This document shows positions 36,677 through 46,360 of a stretch of DNA of 64,000 bases, in pieces. The notes beneath the pieces were generated by a model. The model was not told the DNA's origin and ran no database searches. It worked only from the letters and a program-made list of their open reading frames with translations. Every line of letters starts with the position of its first letter. The first letter of the stretch is position 1. This DNA is from Cellulomonas sp. S1-8 (GTDB taxonomy: Bacteria; Actinomycetota; Actinomycetes; Actinomycetales; Cellulomonadaceae), in contig NZ_CP110806.1 in the NCBI RefSeq assembly GCF_026184235.1, forward strand, positions 1,426,001 to 1,490,000, in the 5' to 3' direction. The position numbers and the translations under genes were made by a program.

Positions 36677-36712
36677 AGGGGATGTGACATCCCTCCGGGA
36701 CAGGCGTAGGGT
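36677..36712 (+). promoter_or_regulatory. ilvB promoter with palindromic operator candidate
   Basis: GGGATGTGACATCCC (36679-36693) is a perfect palindrome about a central G. It overlaps TGTGAC (36683-36688), which with an 18-base spacer precedes TAGGGT (36707-36712), a -10-like hexamer. Transcription would start near 36719, at or just before the leader peptide start. A repressor site for the ilvBNC operon is inferred. Confidence 0.45.
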
Positions 36713-36719
36713 CGGAAGC

Positions 36720-36761
36720 GTGCAGATGATCCTCGTAGTACTTCCTGAGCGCGCCGGCTGA
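36720..36761 (+). CDS. ilvB leader peptide (transcription attenuation)
   Basis: GTG 36720 to TGA 36761 gives [16 protein letters not shown] 36726, seven bases after GGAAG, gives the shorter [11 protein letters not shown]. Five consecutive Ile/Leu/Val codons include GTA, GTA and CTT, which are rare in this GC-rich genome and would sensitise the ribosome to charged tRNA supply. Streptomyces and Corynebacterium ilvB leaders are built alike. An intrinsic terminator follows at 36795-36834 before ilvB. Confidence 0.8.
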   Translation: MQMILVVLPERAG

Positions 36762-36794
36762 CGCCACCGCACAGGTTGCTCGTCGCGCGCGCTC

Positions 36795-36834
36795 GCCCCT
36801 CGTCCATCCCGGTGCCCGGGTCGAGGGGCTTTTT
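36795..36834 (+). terminator. Attenuator terminator before ilvB
   Basis: GCCCCTCG (36795-36802) pairs perfectly with CGAGGGGC (36822-36829), followed by TTTTT (36830-36834). A small CCCGG/CCGGG stem sits within the loop. It lies 33 bases after the leader peptide stop and 69 before ilvB. Confidence 0.85.
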
Positions 36835-36903
36835 CGTGCCCGGCGTTCGTCCGGCCCCGCACCGGACGACACCACACCCGCACTCGACCCGCAGGAGACG
36901 ACG

Positions 36904-38772
36904 ATGGTCCAGGGTCCCCACCCCGCACCCCCGCGCACCCCGGTGCGCCCCGTGCGCCCGGCCGCAGAGACGCTGCCCCGCCCCACCGAGCCGTCCGTCG
37001 ACGCGTCGCGCCGGCTCGGCCCGGAGGACGTCACGGGCGCGCAGTCGATCGTCCGCTCCCTCGAGGAGGCGGGTGTCGAGGTCGTCTTCGGCATCCCCGG
37101 TGGTGCGATCCTGCCGACGTACGACCCGCTGATGGACTCCCAGCGCGTCCGGCACATCCTCGTGCGCCACGAGCAGGGCGGCGGGCACGCGGCCGCGGGC
37201 TACGCGTACTCCTCGGGCAAGGTCGGCGTGACGATGGCGACGTCCGGCCCCGGCGCGACCAACCTCGTGACCGCGCTCGCGGACGCCAACATGGACTCCG
37301 TGCCGATGGTCGCCATCACGGGCCAGGTCGCCGCGGCGATGATCGGCACGGACGCCTTCCAGGAGGCGGACATCGTCGGCATCACCCTGCCGGTCACCAA
37401 GCACAACTACCTGGTGACCGACCCGGACGACATCCCGCGCACGATCGCCGAGGCCTTCCACATCGCGTCGACCGGGCGTCCCGGTCCCGTGCTCGTCGAC
37501 ATCGCGAAGTCCGCCATGCAGGCGCGCACCACGTTCTCGTGGCCGCAGGACATCGGCCTGCCCGGCTACCACCCGGTCACCAAGCCGCACGCCAAGCAGA
37601 TCCGCGAGGCGGCGCGCCTGCTCGCGACGGCGCGCCGGCCCGTGCTGTACGTGGGCGGCGGCGTGGTCCGCTCCGGTGCGTCGGACCTGCTGCGCCGGCT
37701 GACCGACGCGTCCGGCGCCCCCGTCGTGACGACGCTCATGGCGCGCGGCGCGCTGCCCGACTCCCACCCGCAGAACCTCGGCATGCCTGGCATGCACGGC
37801 ACCGTCGCCGCGGTCGCCGCGTTGCAGAAGGCGGACCTGGTCGTCGCCCTGGGCGCGCGGTTCGACGACCGGGTGACGGGCCTGCTCGCGTCCTTCGCAC
37901 CGCACGCGGCCGTGGTGCACGCCGACATCGACCCGGCCGAGATCGGCAAGAACAAGCGTGCCGACGTCCCGATCGTGGGGGACCTGCGCGAGGTCATCGG
38001 CGACCTGCTGCCCGAGCTCGAGCGCGAGCACGGCCAGCACGGCAAGCCCGACCTCGAGGCGTGGTGGCGGCAGCTCGACGAGTGGCGCTCGACGTTCCCC
38101 CTCGGGTTCGACGAGCCGTCGGACGGCCACCTCGCGCCGCAGCACGTCATCTCCCGCATCGGCGACATCTCCGGACCGGAGTCGATCTTCGTGGCGGGCG
38201 TGGGCCAGCACCAGATGTGGGCCGCGCAGTTCATCACGTACGAGCGTCCGGGCGCGTGGGTGAACTCCGGCGGCCTGGGCACGATGGGCTTCGCGGTGCC
38301 CGCGGCGATGGGCGCGAAGGTCGGCGACCCCGACCGCACCGTGTGGGCCATCGACGGCGACGGCTGCTTCCAGATGACCAACCAGGAGCTCGCCACCTGC
38401 ACGATCAACGAGATCCCCATCAAGGTCGCGGTGATCAACAACAGCTCGCTCGGCATGGTCCGCCAGTGGCAGACCCTGTTCTACGAGTCGCGCTACTCCA
38501 ACACCGACCTGCACACGGGTCACGGCACGGCGCGCGTCCCGGACTTCGTCAAGCTGGCCGACGCGTACGGCGCGGTGGGCCTGCGGTGCGAGACCAAGGC
38601 GGACGTCGACGCGACCATCAAGCGCGCGATGGAGATCGACGACCGGCCCGTGGTGGTCGACTTCACGGTGTCGCGCGACGCGATGGTGTGGCCGATGGTG
38701 GCCGCCGGCGTCAGCAACGACGCCATCCAGTACGCGCGCGGCATCAGCCCCGCGTGGGACCGCGAGGACTGA
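36904..38772 (+). CDS. ilvB: Acetolactate synthase, large catalytic subunit
   Basis: 622 aa. Makes 2-acetolactate or 2-aceto-2-hydroxybutyrate from pyruvate, the first common step of Val/Leu/Ile synthesis, with ThDP, Mg and FAD. Visible: ThDP-activating Glu E90 in V-R-H-E-Q, F-G-I-P-G-G-A, central FAD-binding domain, and the ThDP motif I-D-G-D-G-C-F from residue 484 to its distal N-N. A 50-residue Pro-rich N-terminal extension precedes the core. Followed after 16 bases by ilvN, then ilvC. Expression is probably controlled by the leader peptide attenuator upstream. Confidence 0.97.
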   Translation: MVQGPHPAPPRTPVRPVRPAAETLPRPTEPSVDASRRLGPEDVTGAQSIVRSLEEAGVEVVFGIPGGAILPTYDPLMDSQRVRHILVRHEQGGGHAAAGYAYSSGKVGVTMATSGPGATNLVTALADANMDSVPMVAITGQVAAAMIGTDAFQEADIVGITLPVTKHNYLVTDPDDIPRTIAEAFHIASTGRPGPVLVDIAKSAMQARTTFSWPQDIGLPGYHPVTKPHAKQIREAARLLATARRPVLYVGGGVVRSGASDLLRRLTDASGAPVVTTLMARGALPDSHPQNLGMPGMHGTVAAVAALQKADLVVALGARFDDRVTGLLASFAPHAAVVHADIDPAEIGKNKRADVPIVGDLREVIGDLLPELEREHGQHGKPDLEAWWRQLDEWRSTFPLGFDEPSDGHLAPQHVISRIGDISGPESIFVAGVGQHQMWAAQFITYERPGAWVNSGGLGTMGFAVPAAMGAKVGDPDRTVWAIDGDGCFQMTNQELATCTINEIPIKVAVINNSSLGMVRQWQTLFYESRYSNTDLHTGHGTARVPDFVKLADAYGAVGLRCETKADVDATIKRAMEIDDRPVVVDFTVSRDAMVWPMVAAGVSNDAIQYARGISPAWDRED

Positions 38773-38788
38773 GGAAGGAAGCCGAGCC

Positions 38789-40418
<1,630 letters not shown>

Positions 40419-40441
40419 CCCACCCTGACCCACCCCCCGTT

Positions 40442-40482
40442 CGCGAGAGAGCAATCCAGTCCGACTGGATTGCTCTCTCGCG
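40442..40482 (+). repeat. Perfect inverted repeat of the 19-bp family, downstream of ilvC
   Basis: CGCGAGAGAGCAATCCAGT (40442-40460), loop CCG, then its exact reverse complement to 40482. The stem is unusually long and perfect, and richer in A/T than the surroundings. Could end ilvBNC transcription. The same 19-mer recurs at 54.6 kb. Confidence 0.9.
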
Positions 40483-40531
40483 TCGTGGGAGGGGCGAGGA
40501 GCGGGGCGACCGACCGGTCAACCCTCCCTCC

Positions 40532-40580
40532 TGTCCGCGAGCGAACGATCGAGTCCGACTGGATTGCTCTCTCGCGGACA
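40532..40580 (+). repeat. Second, imperfect copy of the 19-bp hairpin family
   Basis: Right arm ACTGGATTGCTCTCTCGCG (40558-40576) matches the family exactly. The left arm (40532-40554) has four mismatches over 23 bases, and the loop is again CCG. Arms extend to TGTCC/GGACA. Together with 40442-40482 it occupies most of the 283-base gap before the ASCH gene. Confidence 0.85.
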
Positions 40581-40701
40581 ACGGGGGGAGGAGGGCGGGG
40601 CGGCGGGTCGTGGCGTGCGTGTCCGCCCACCGTGCGGGAGGATCGCCGCGCGGTCCCGCCCGGCGGGTGCCGTGGTGCACAGACGACGACGAGGGGTAGC
40701 G

Positions 40702-41253
40702 ATGACCGAGCAGCAGCCGACGGCAGGCGCCGAGGCCGGTACGCAGGACACGCGGATCGCGGACTTCTGGGACGCGGCCCGGGGGCACCTCGGTTGGGGC
40801 AAGCTCGACGCGGTGCTGGGGGAGTCCGTGACGGGGGCGGTGCCGCCGCAGGCGTGGGCCTTCGGGGACGACGCGCGGCTGGCGGACGAGCTGCTCGCGC
40901 TGGTGCTGACGGGCCGCAAGACGGGCACGTCGACGGCGCTGGTGGAGTACACGGCCGTGGACGAGCCGCTCCCGCGCGTGGGGGACGTGTCGATCGTGCT
41001 GGACTCGGCGGGGGACCCGCGGGCGCTGCTGCGCACGACGGAGGTCGCGGTCGTGCCGTTCGACCAGGTCGGTGCGGAGCACGCGGTGGCGGAGGGCGAG
41101 GACGACCTGTCGCTGGAGTCGTGGCGCCGCGAGCACGAGGTGTACTGGCGTCGGCTGCTGGGCGACGAGGCCTTCGCGACGTCGATGGACGTCGTGACGG
41201 AGCGGTTCGAGCTGGTGTACCCGATGGACGGGCCGACGCCCCCGGTCGACTGA
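40702..41253 (+). CDS. ASCH-domain protein
   Basis: 183 aa, ATG after a GAGGGG site. An RNA-binding PUA-like ASCH fold is indicated by L-V-L-T-G-R-K-T-G-T-S-T-A-L, then a strand-rich middle (V-G-D-V-S-I-V-L-D-S) and the closing W-R-R-E-H-E-V-Y-W block. ASCH proteins are thought to bind RNA or act on modified nucleosides; the exact activity here is unknown. It interrupts the ilvC-leuB order. In many actinobacteria serA lies between those genes, but no serA is present here. Confidence 0.8.
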   Translation: MTEQQPTAGAEAGTQDTRIADFWDAARGHLGWGKLDAVLGESVTGAVPPQAWAFGDDARLADELLALVLTGRKTGTSTALVEYTAVDEPLPRVGDVSIVLDSAGDPRALLRTTEVAVVPFDQVGAEHAVAEGEDDLSLESWRREHEVYWRRLLGDEAFATSMDVVTERFELVYPMDGPTPPVD

Positions 41254-41294
41254 CCGGTGCGTGAGACGCGCATCCCGAGGAGTGGACGCGGCGG

Positions 41295-41300
41295 TAGGCT
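41295..41300 (+). promoter_or_regulatory. Leaderless-type -10 of leuB
   Basis: TAGGCT, six bases, ATG 41307. No ribosome-binding sequence lies between, so transcription and translation would start together. Confidence 0.6.
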
Positions 41301-41306
41301 CCTGCC

Positions 41307-42371
41307 ATGACTGACGCGACCTCTCCCTCGACCCTGAACCTGGCTGTCGTGGCCGGCGACGGCATCGGGACGGAGGTCGTCGAGCAGGGGCTCCTCGTGC
41401 TCGAGCAGGCGCTGCACGGCACCGGGACGTCGGTGCGCACGACGGACTTCGACCTCGGCGCCCGCCGCTGGCACGCGACCGGCGAGACGCTGACGGACCA
41501 GGACCTGGCCGCGATCCGCACGCACGACGCGATCCTGCTGGGCGCCATCGGCGACCCGGGCGTCCCGTCGGGCGTGCTCGAGCGCGGTCTGCTGCTCAAG
41601 CTGCGCTTCGCGTTGGACCACTACGTCAACCTGCGCCCCGGCAAGCTGTTCCCCGGGGTGACGAGCCCGCTGGCCGCGCCCGGCGACGTCGACTTCGTCG
41701 TGGTCCGCGAGGGCACCGAGGGCCCGTACGTCGGCAACGGCGGCGCGATCCGGGTGGGCACCCCGCACGAGGTGGCCAACGAGGTCAGCGTGAACACGGC
41801 GTTCGGCGTCGAGCGGGTCGTGCGGGACGCCTTCGCCCGCGCCGCGGCGCGTCCCCGCAAGCAGCTCACGCTGGTGCACAAGCACAACGTGCTCGTGCAC
41901 GCCGGGCACCTGTGGCGCCGCACGGTCGAGGCCGTCAACGCGGAGTTCCCCGACGTGAGCGTCGACTACCTGCACGTGGACGCCGCGACGATCTTCCTGG
42001 TGACCAACCCGTCGCGCTTCGACGTGATCGTGACCGACAACCTCTTCGGCGACATCCTCACGGACCTCGCCGCCGCGATCACGGGCGGCATCGGGCTCGC
42101 CGCGTCCGCCAACATCAACCCCGACCGCACGGCTCCCAGCATGTTCGAGCCCGTGCACGGCTCCGCGCCGGACATCGCCGGCCAGGGCAAGGCCGACCCG
42201 ACCGCCACGGTCCTGTCGGTCGCCATGCTGCTCGACCACGTCGGCCTGGGCGACGCCGCCCGTGCGGTCGAGACCGCCGTCGCGGCCGACCTCGCCGAGC
42301 GCGGTACCGCGGAGCGAGTACGGTCGACGGCCGAGGTGGGCAAGGACCTCGCCGCTCGCGTCGCCGGCTGA
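41307..42371 (+). CDS. leuB: 3-isopropylmalate dehydrogenase
   Basis: 354 aa. Oxidatively decarboxylates 3-isopropylmalate to 2-oxoisocaproate with NAD in leucine synthesis. Visible: G-D-G-I-G-T-E-V start, [14 protein letters not shown] catalytic Lys region, [15 protein letters not shown] metal-binding Asps, and [12 protein letters not shown]. Length is standard. Its own leaderless-type promoter separates it from the ASCH gene. Confidence 0.96.
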   Translation: MTDATSPSTLNLAVVAGDGIGTEVVEQGLLVLEQALHGTGTSVRTTDFDLGARRWHATGETLTDQDLAAIRTHDAILLGAIGDPGVPSGVLERGLLLKLRFALDHYVNLRPGKLFPGVTSPLAAPGDVDFVVVREGTEGPYVGNGGAIRVGTPHEVANEVSVNTAFGVERVVRDAFARAAARPRKQLTLVHKHNVLVHAGHLWRRTVEAVNAEFPDVSVDYLHVDAATIFLVTNPSRFDVIVTDNLFGDILTDLAAAITGGIGLAASANINPDRTAPSMFEPVHGSAPDIAGQGKADPTATVLSVAMLLDHVGLGDAARAVETAVAADLAERGTAERVRSTAEVGKDLAARVAG

Positions 42372-42493
42372 CGGCCCCGAGAAGGGCTGCTCCGACCGCG
42401 CCGAGCCCGTCGGTCCGCGGGCGCACGCCCGCACCTGTCCTCCCGGCCGTCCGCACCGGTACCGTCGACGTCGACCCTGGTGAAAGGCCCCTG

Positions 42494-43600
42494 ATGAGCA
42501 CCGTGACGACCCCTGCGTCCCCGACGTTCCAGATCCACCGCAGCGACACCCCCGCGTCCGACGCCGAGCGCGCCGCCGCGCTCGCCGCGCCGCGGTTCGG
42601 CACCGTCTTCACCGACCACATGGCGCGCGTCTCCTGGACGCACACCGACGGCTGGACCGGACGCCGGGTCGAGAGGTACGGGCCGCTGCAGCTCGACCCC
42701 GCGACCGCCGTCCTGCACTACGCGCAGGAGATCTTCGAGGGCCTCAAGGCCTACCGGTACCCCGACGGCTCCGTGTGGTCGTTCCGTCCCGAGGCGAACG
42801 CCGCGCGGTTCGCGCGGTCCGCGCGCCGGCTCGCCCTGCCGGAGCTGTCCGAGGCCGACTTCCTCGGCGCGATCACCGCCCTCGTGGAGGTCGACAGCGC
42901 GTGGGTGCCGTCGGGCGAGGAGACGAGCCTGTACCTGCGCCCGTTCATGTACGCCTCGGAGCCCTTCCTCGGGGTGCGCGCGTCGCGCGAGGCGGAGTTC
43001 CTCGTCATCGCCTCGCCCGTCGGGCCGTACTTCCCGGGCGGCGTGAAGCCGGTGTCGATCTGGGTGTCGCAGGAGTACCACCGGGCGGGCGACGGCGGTA
43101 CGGGCGCCGCGAAGTGCGGCGGCAACTACGCGGCGAGCCTGCTGCCGCAGCAGGAGGCGTCCGCCAAGGGCTTCGAGCAGGTGTGCTTCCTCGACGCGCG
43201 GACGAACACGCAGCTCGAGGAGCTCGGGGGCATGAACATCGTCGTGGTGCACGCCGACGGGTCCGTGGTGACGCCCGCGGTGTCCGGGACGATCCTCGAG
43301 GGCGTGACACGTTCGTCCGTCCTCACGCTCCTCGAGCAGGCGGGGCACGCGGTGTCGGAGCGCCCGGTGCTGCTCGACGAGCTGCGCGCCGGGCTCGCCG
43401 ACGGCAGCGTCACCGAGGTCTTCGCCTGCGGCACCGCCGCGGTGATGACGCCCATCGGGCGCCTCGCGAGCGACGACTTCGACCTGCTGGTCGGCGACGG
43501 CGCCGCCGGCCCGGTGACCACCGGGATCCGCGCCCAGCTCACCGACATCCAGTACGGCCGCGCCGCCGACCCGCACGGCTGGATGCACCGGCTCGTCTGA
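42494..43600 (+). CDS. ilvE: Branched-chain amino acid aminotransferase
   Basis: 368 aa, fold-type IV PLP enzyme. Performs the last step of Val, Leu and Ile synthesis with glutamate as donor. K207 in G-A-A-K-C-G-G-N-Y carries PLP. Other family motifs: Q-E-I-F-E-G-L-K-A-Y, L-Y-L-R-P-F-M-Y-A, E-E-L-G-G-M-N and E-V-F-A-C-G-T-A-A. A -10-like TACCGT (42460-42465) and GAAAGG ribosome site (42482-42487) suggest separate transcription with a short leader. A perfect palindrome downstream probably ends transcription. Confidence 0.96.
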   Translation: MSTVTTPASPTFQIHRSDTPASDAERAAALAAPRFGTVFTDHMARVSWTHTDGWTGRRVERYGPLQLDPATAVLHYAQEIFEGLKAYRYPDGSVWSFRPEANAARFARSARRLALPELSEADFLGAITALVEVDSAWVPSGEETSLYLRPFMYASEPFLGVRASREAEFLVIASPVGPYFPGGVKPVSIWVSQEYHRAGDGGTGAAKCGGNYAASLLPQQEASAKGFEQVCFLDARTNTQLEELGGMNIVVVHADGSVVTPAVSGTILEGVTRSSVLTLLEQAGHAVSERPVLLDELRAGLADGSVTEVFACGTAAVMTPIGRLASDDFDLLVGDGAAGPVTTGIRAQLTDIQYGRAADPHGWMHRLV

Positions 43601-43630
43601 CGGCCCCCGCAGGGCCGGGCACGCAGCCGG

Positions 43631-43664
43631 CAGGGGCGCGCACCGGATCCGGTGCGCGCCCCTG
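43631..43664. terminator. Perfect 34-bp palindrome, bidirectional terminator
   Basis: Centred on GGATCC between convergent ilvE and the minus-strand membrane protein gene. Every base pairs (arms of 17). Outer arms CAGGGGCGCG / CGCGCCCCTG. No T-tract on either side. Confidence 0.7.
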
Positions 43665-43678
43665 GTCGTGCCGAGGCG

Positions 43679-44239
43679 TCAGACGGAGACGCGCCGCACC
43701 GTCCAGCCGAGCACGCCGCTGAGGAGCGACCACACGGCGATGCCGATGAGCAGGTTGACCACACCGGAGGCGATGGCCGAGCTGAGCTCGTCGGTCCACG
43801 TCAGGGGCAGGAGGGTGGCCATCACCGTGGCCAGACCCAGGATCCAGCCGAAGAACGCGCGGGGTCGCGGCGTCGTGAGCACGAGCAGCTGCAGCAGCCC
43901 GGCGGCGACGAGGGAGACGAGCACGCCGGCGACGACGTAGGCGCCCATCGCGGAGCCGGCACCGAACGGGTCGCGGAACACCAGGTCGATCCGCAGGATC
44001 TGCTCGAGCACGATGACGCCGACCACGCCCACCAGCGACGCCACGAGGGCCGTGGCCGCGGCGCCGGCCCAGAACCTGCCGGTCTCGACCGTGAGGCGGG
44101 TCTCGGTGCGGCGGGGTCCGGCAGCGGGCTCCGGGGGTGCGACGGGGACTGCGGGTGTGGCGGGTGTGGCGGCGGGGGGCACCGCCGAGTACCTGCGGGT
44201 CGGCTCTTCCTGCGGCCGGCCGGAGGTGGGGATCGACAT
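43679..44239 (-). CDS. Four-helix membrane protein, possibly DUF6069-like
   Basis: 186 aa from ATG 44239, with an AGGAG site. A Pro/Ala-rich cytoplasmic N-terminus (about 1-55) is followed by four helices (about 62-82, 97-120, 127-145, 158-178). The segment R-A-F-F-G-W-I-L-G-L-A-T-V-M-A-T-L-L-P-L and the outer W-T-D-E-L-S-S-A loop fit small actinobacterial membrane proteins of unknown function. A -10-like TAGCGT (minus strand, 44303-44298) is upstream. No link to the amino-acid genes around it is evident. Confidence 0.65.
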   Translation of the reverse strand: MSIPTSGRPQEEPTRRYSAVPPAATPATPAVPVAPPEPAAGPRRTETRLTVETGRFWAGAAATALVASLVGVVGVIVLEQILRIDLVFRDPFGAGSAMGAYVVAGVLVSLVAAGLLQLLVLTTPRPRAFFGWILGLATVMATLLPLTWTDELSSAIASGVVNLLIGIAVWSLLSGVLGWTVRRVSV

Positions 44240-44424
44240 CGTCGGCTCCTGTCTCGCACGGGACGTCGGGACGCGCGTACGCGTGACGTCGCAGCACACG
44301 CTAGCGACCAGGTGCCCGTTCAGCACCGTTGCGTCCCGGTTCGGTGCGTGGCGGGAGCCGCAAACCACCCGTCCGCATGATGGACGCGGTGCCGCGCGCG
44401 CGTGTCGTGTGCCACCATCGGCCT

Positions 44425-44454
44425 GTGACCCGCTTCACGCTCATCATCGTGTAG
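44425..44454 (+). CDS. cimA leader peptide (transcription attenuation)
   Basis: GTG 44425 to TAG 44454 encodes M-T-R-F-T-L-I-I-V, nine residues ending in Leu-Ile-Ile-Val. An intrinsic terminator follows 26 bases later and cimA begins 187 bases later. The arrangement matches the ilvB leader at 36720, so charging of Ile/Leu/Val tRNAs probably governs read-through into cimA. CACCAT six bases upstream suggests a leaderless start. Confidence 0.7.
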   Translation: MTRFTLIIV

Positions 44455-44480
44455 CGCGTCGGCCCACCCGCCGACGCGCA

Positions 44481-44508
44481 GACCTCCCGTACCCCGGGGG
44501 GTCTTTTT
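44481..44508 (+). terminator. Attenuator terminator before cimA
   Basis: GACCTCCC (44481-44488) pairs with GGGGGGTC (44496-44503; one G-U pair in RNA), followed by TTTTT (44504-44508). It stands between the leader peptide and cimA. Confidence 0.85.
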
Positions 44509-44641
44509 GTTGGTCCAGACGTCACCGGGCACCACCCCCGCCCGGCCTGACACGTCGACGAGGCACCGGCACCACCCCCGCCGGTCGAGCACCCGCTCCG
44601 CGCCACCGTCGACGCACGCCCGCACCACCTGAGGAGCCTTC

Positions 44642-46273
44642 GTGACCGAGCCCACCCCGACCCAGTCCGGGACGTTCCACGTCTACGACACGACGCTGCG
44701 CGACGGCGCCCAGCAGGAGGGGATCAGCCTGTCGGTCGCCGACAAGCTGATGATCGCCCCGATGCTGGACGAGCTGGGGGTCGGGTTCATCGAGGGCGGC
44801 TGGCCGGGCGCCGTGCCGAAGGACACCGAGTTCTTCAAGCGGGCCGCCAAGGAGCTGGACCTGCGCAACGCCGAGCTCGCGGCCTTCGGCGCGACGCGCA
44901 AGGTCGGGGTGCGGGCCGTCGACGACCCTCAGGTGCGGGCGCTGCTCGACTCCGAGGCACCGGTCGTCACGCTCGTCGCCAAGACCGACGTGCGGCACGT
45001 CGAGCGCGCGCTGCGCACCACGCAGGACGAGGGTCTGGCGATGATCGTGGACACCGTCGCGTTCCTCGTGCGCGAGGGCAGGCGCGTGTTCGTCGACGGC
45101 GAGCACTTCTTCGACGGGTTCCGGTACGACGCGTCGTTCGCGCGCCGCGCCGCGATCGAGGCGTTCGGCGCGGGCGCCGAGGTGGTCGCGCTGTGCGACA
45201 CGAACGGCGGGATGCTGCCCGACCAGGTGCGCGACGTCGTGCTCGACGTGCGCGACGCCGTGGGTCCCGACGCGCTGCTGGGGATGCACGCGCACAACGA
45301 CTCGGGGTGCGCGGTCGCGAACACCCTCGCGGCCGTCGACGCGGGGTGCGTGCACGTGCAGGGCACCGTCAACGGGTACGGCGAGCGCACCGGCAACGCC
45401 GACCTGCTCTCGGTCGTCGCGAACCTCGAGCTCAAGCTGGGTCGGCGGGTGCTCGCCCGTCACGGCGACAGCCCGGGCGGCCTCGCCGAGCTCACGCGCA
45501 TCGCCCACGCGATCAGCGAGATCACGAACATCTCGCCGTTCGCGCGGCAGCCGTACGTCGGGGCGAGCGCCTTCGCCCACAAGGCCGGGATCCACGCGTC
45601 GGCCATCAAGGTCGACCCCGACCTCTACCAGCACACCGACCCGGGGCTCGTCGGCAACGACATGCGCATGCTCGTCTCGGACATGGCGGGCCGCGCGTCG
45701 ATCGAGCTCAAGGGCCGTCAGCTGGGCATCGACCTGGCCGAGCGCCCGGACGTCCTGTCGCGCGTGACGAACCGCGTCAAGGACGCCGAGGCGAACGGGT
45801 ACACGTACGAGGCCGCGGACGCGTCGTTCGAGCTGCTGCTCGTCGAGGAGCTCGACGGCGCGCGCCCGGCGTACTTCCGGGTCGAGTCGTGGCGCGCGAT
45901 CGTCGAGCGCAACGGCGGCCGGGGCGCCCCAGCGACGGCGGAGGCGACCGTCAAGCTGCACGCCGGCGGTGAGCGCATCGTCAGCACGGGGGAGGGCAAC
46001 GGCCCGGTCAACGCGCTCGACCACGCGCTGCGGTCGGCGCTGACGCGCGTCTACCCGGAGCTCGAGGCGTTCGAGCTCATCGACTTCAAGGTCCGCATCC
46101 TCGACCAGATGCACGGCACGGACGCCGTGACGCGGGTGCTGATCGAGACGACCGACGGACAGACCTCGTGGAGCACGGTCGGCGTGGGGCCGAACATCAT
46201 CGAGGCGTCGTGGGAGGCTCTCACCGACTCCGCGATCTGGGGCCTGCGGCACCACGGCGTGCTGCCGCGCTAG
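44642..46273 (+). CDS. cimA: Citramalate synthase
   Basis: 543 aa from GTG 44642. A DRE-TIM metallolyase that condenses acetyl-CoA with pyruvate to (R)-citramalate, giving 2-oxobutyrate for isoleucine without threonine deaminase. Visible: Y-D-T-T-L-R-D-G-A-Q-Q-E-G (metal and catalytic residues, D16-D21), M-H-A-H-N-D-S-G metal-binding His pair, V-N-G-Y-G-E-R-T-G-N-A-D-L, and the C-terminal LeuA dimer/regulatory domain (about 420-543). The Q-Q-E-G-I-S-L-S start and full length favour CimA over LeuA. Isopropylmalate and homocitrate synthases are related alternatives. Confidence 0.92.
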   Translation: MTEPTPTQSGTFHVYDTTLRDGAQQEGISLSVADKLMIAPMLDELGVGFIEGGWPGAVPKDTEFFKRAAKELDLRNAELAAFGATRKVGVRAVDDPQVRALLDSEAPVVTLVAKTDVRHVERALRTTQDEGLAMIVDTVAFLVREGRRVFVDGEHFFDGFRYDASFARRAAIEAFGAGAEVVALCDTNGGMLPDQVRDVVLDVRDAVGPDALLGMHAHNDSGCAVANTLAAVDAGCVHVQGTVNGYGERTGNADLLSVVANLELKLGRRVLARHGDSPGGLAELTRIAHAISEITNISPFARQPYVGASAFAHKAGIHASAIKVDPDLYQHTDPGLVGNDMRMLVSDMAGRASIELKGRQLGIDLAERPDVLSRVTNRVKDAEANGYTYEAADASFELLLVEELDGARPAYFRVESWRAIVERNGGRGAPATAEATVKLHAGGERIVSTGEGNGPVNALDHALRSALTRVYPELEAFELIDFKVRILDQMHGTDAVTRVLIETTDGQTSWSTVGVGPNIIEASWEALTDSAIWGLRHHGVLPR

Positions 46274-46344
46274 CAGCGGCGGTTGTCGCGCAGGGGGCGC
46301 GCGCACCGCCTAGCCTCGGGGATGGCACCGAGGCCAGAGCAACC

Positions 46345-46352
46345 GGAAGGAG
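46345..46352 (+). promoter_or_regulatory. Ribosome-binding site deciding the start of the 46361 gene
   Basis: GGAAGGAG eight bases before GTG 46361. A -10-like TAGCCT at 46313-46318 would place the mRNA start near 46325, downstream of the alternative ATG at 46322, which therefore would not be transcribed. Confidence 0.6.
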
Positions 46353-46360
46353 CCCGTCGC

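Larger units (their letters stand above)
44240..44641. other. 402-base leader region upstream of cimA
   Basis: Contains the minus-strand promoter of the 43679-44239 gene (TAGCGT, 44303-44298), then for cimA a CACCAT hexamer (44413-44418) six bases before a leader ORF, the leader peptide (44425-44454) and an intrinsic terminator (44481-44508). The last 130 bases up to GTG 44642 are GC-rich with repeated C-A-C-C-A-C-C-C-C-C-G-C-C-like runs that could form an antiterminator. Ribosome site GAGGAG precedes cimA. Confidence 0.7.

Noticed and set aside
36612..36903. T-box or riboswitch upstream of ilvB
   Set aside because: A Val/Leu/Ile-rich leader peptide plus terminator explains the region; no T-box or specifier-loop signature was seen.
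46322..46360. ATG 46322 as start of the 46361 gene
   Set aside because: A -10-like TAGCCT only four bases upstream would start the RNA after this ATG, and a strong ribosome site serves GTG 46361.
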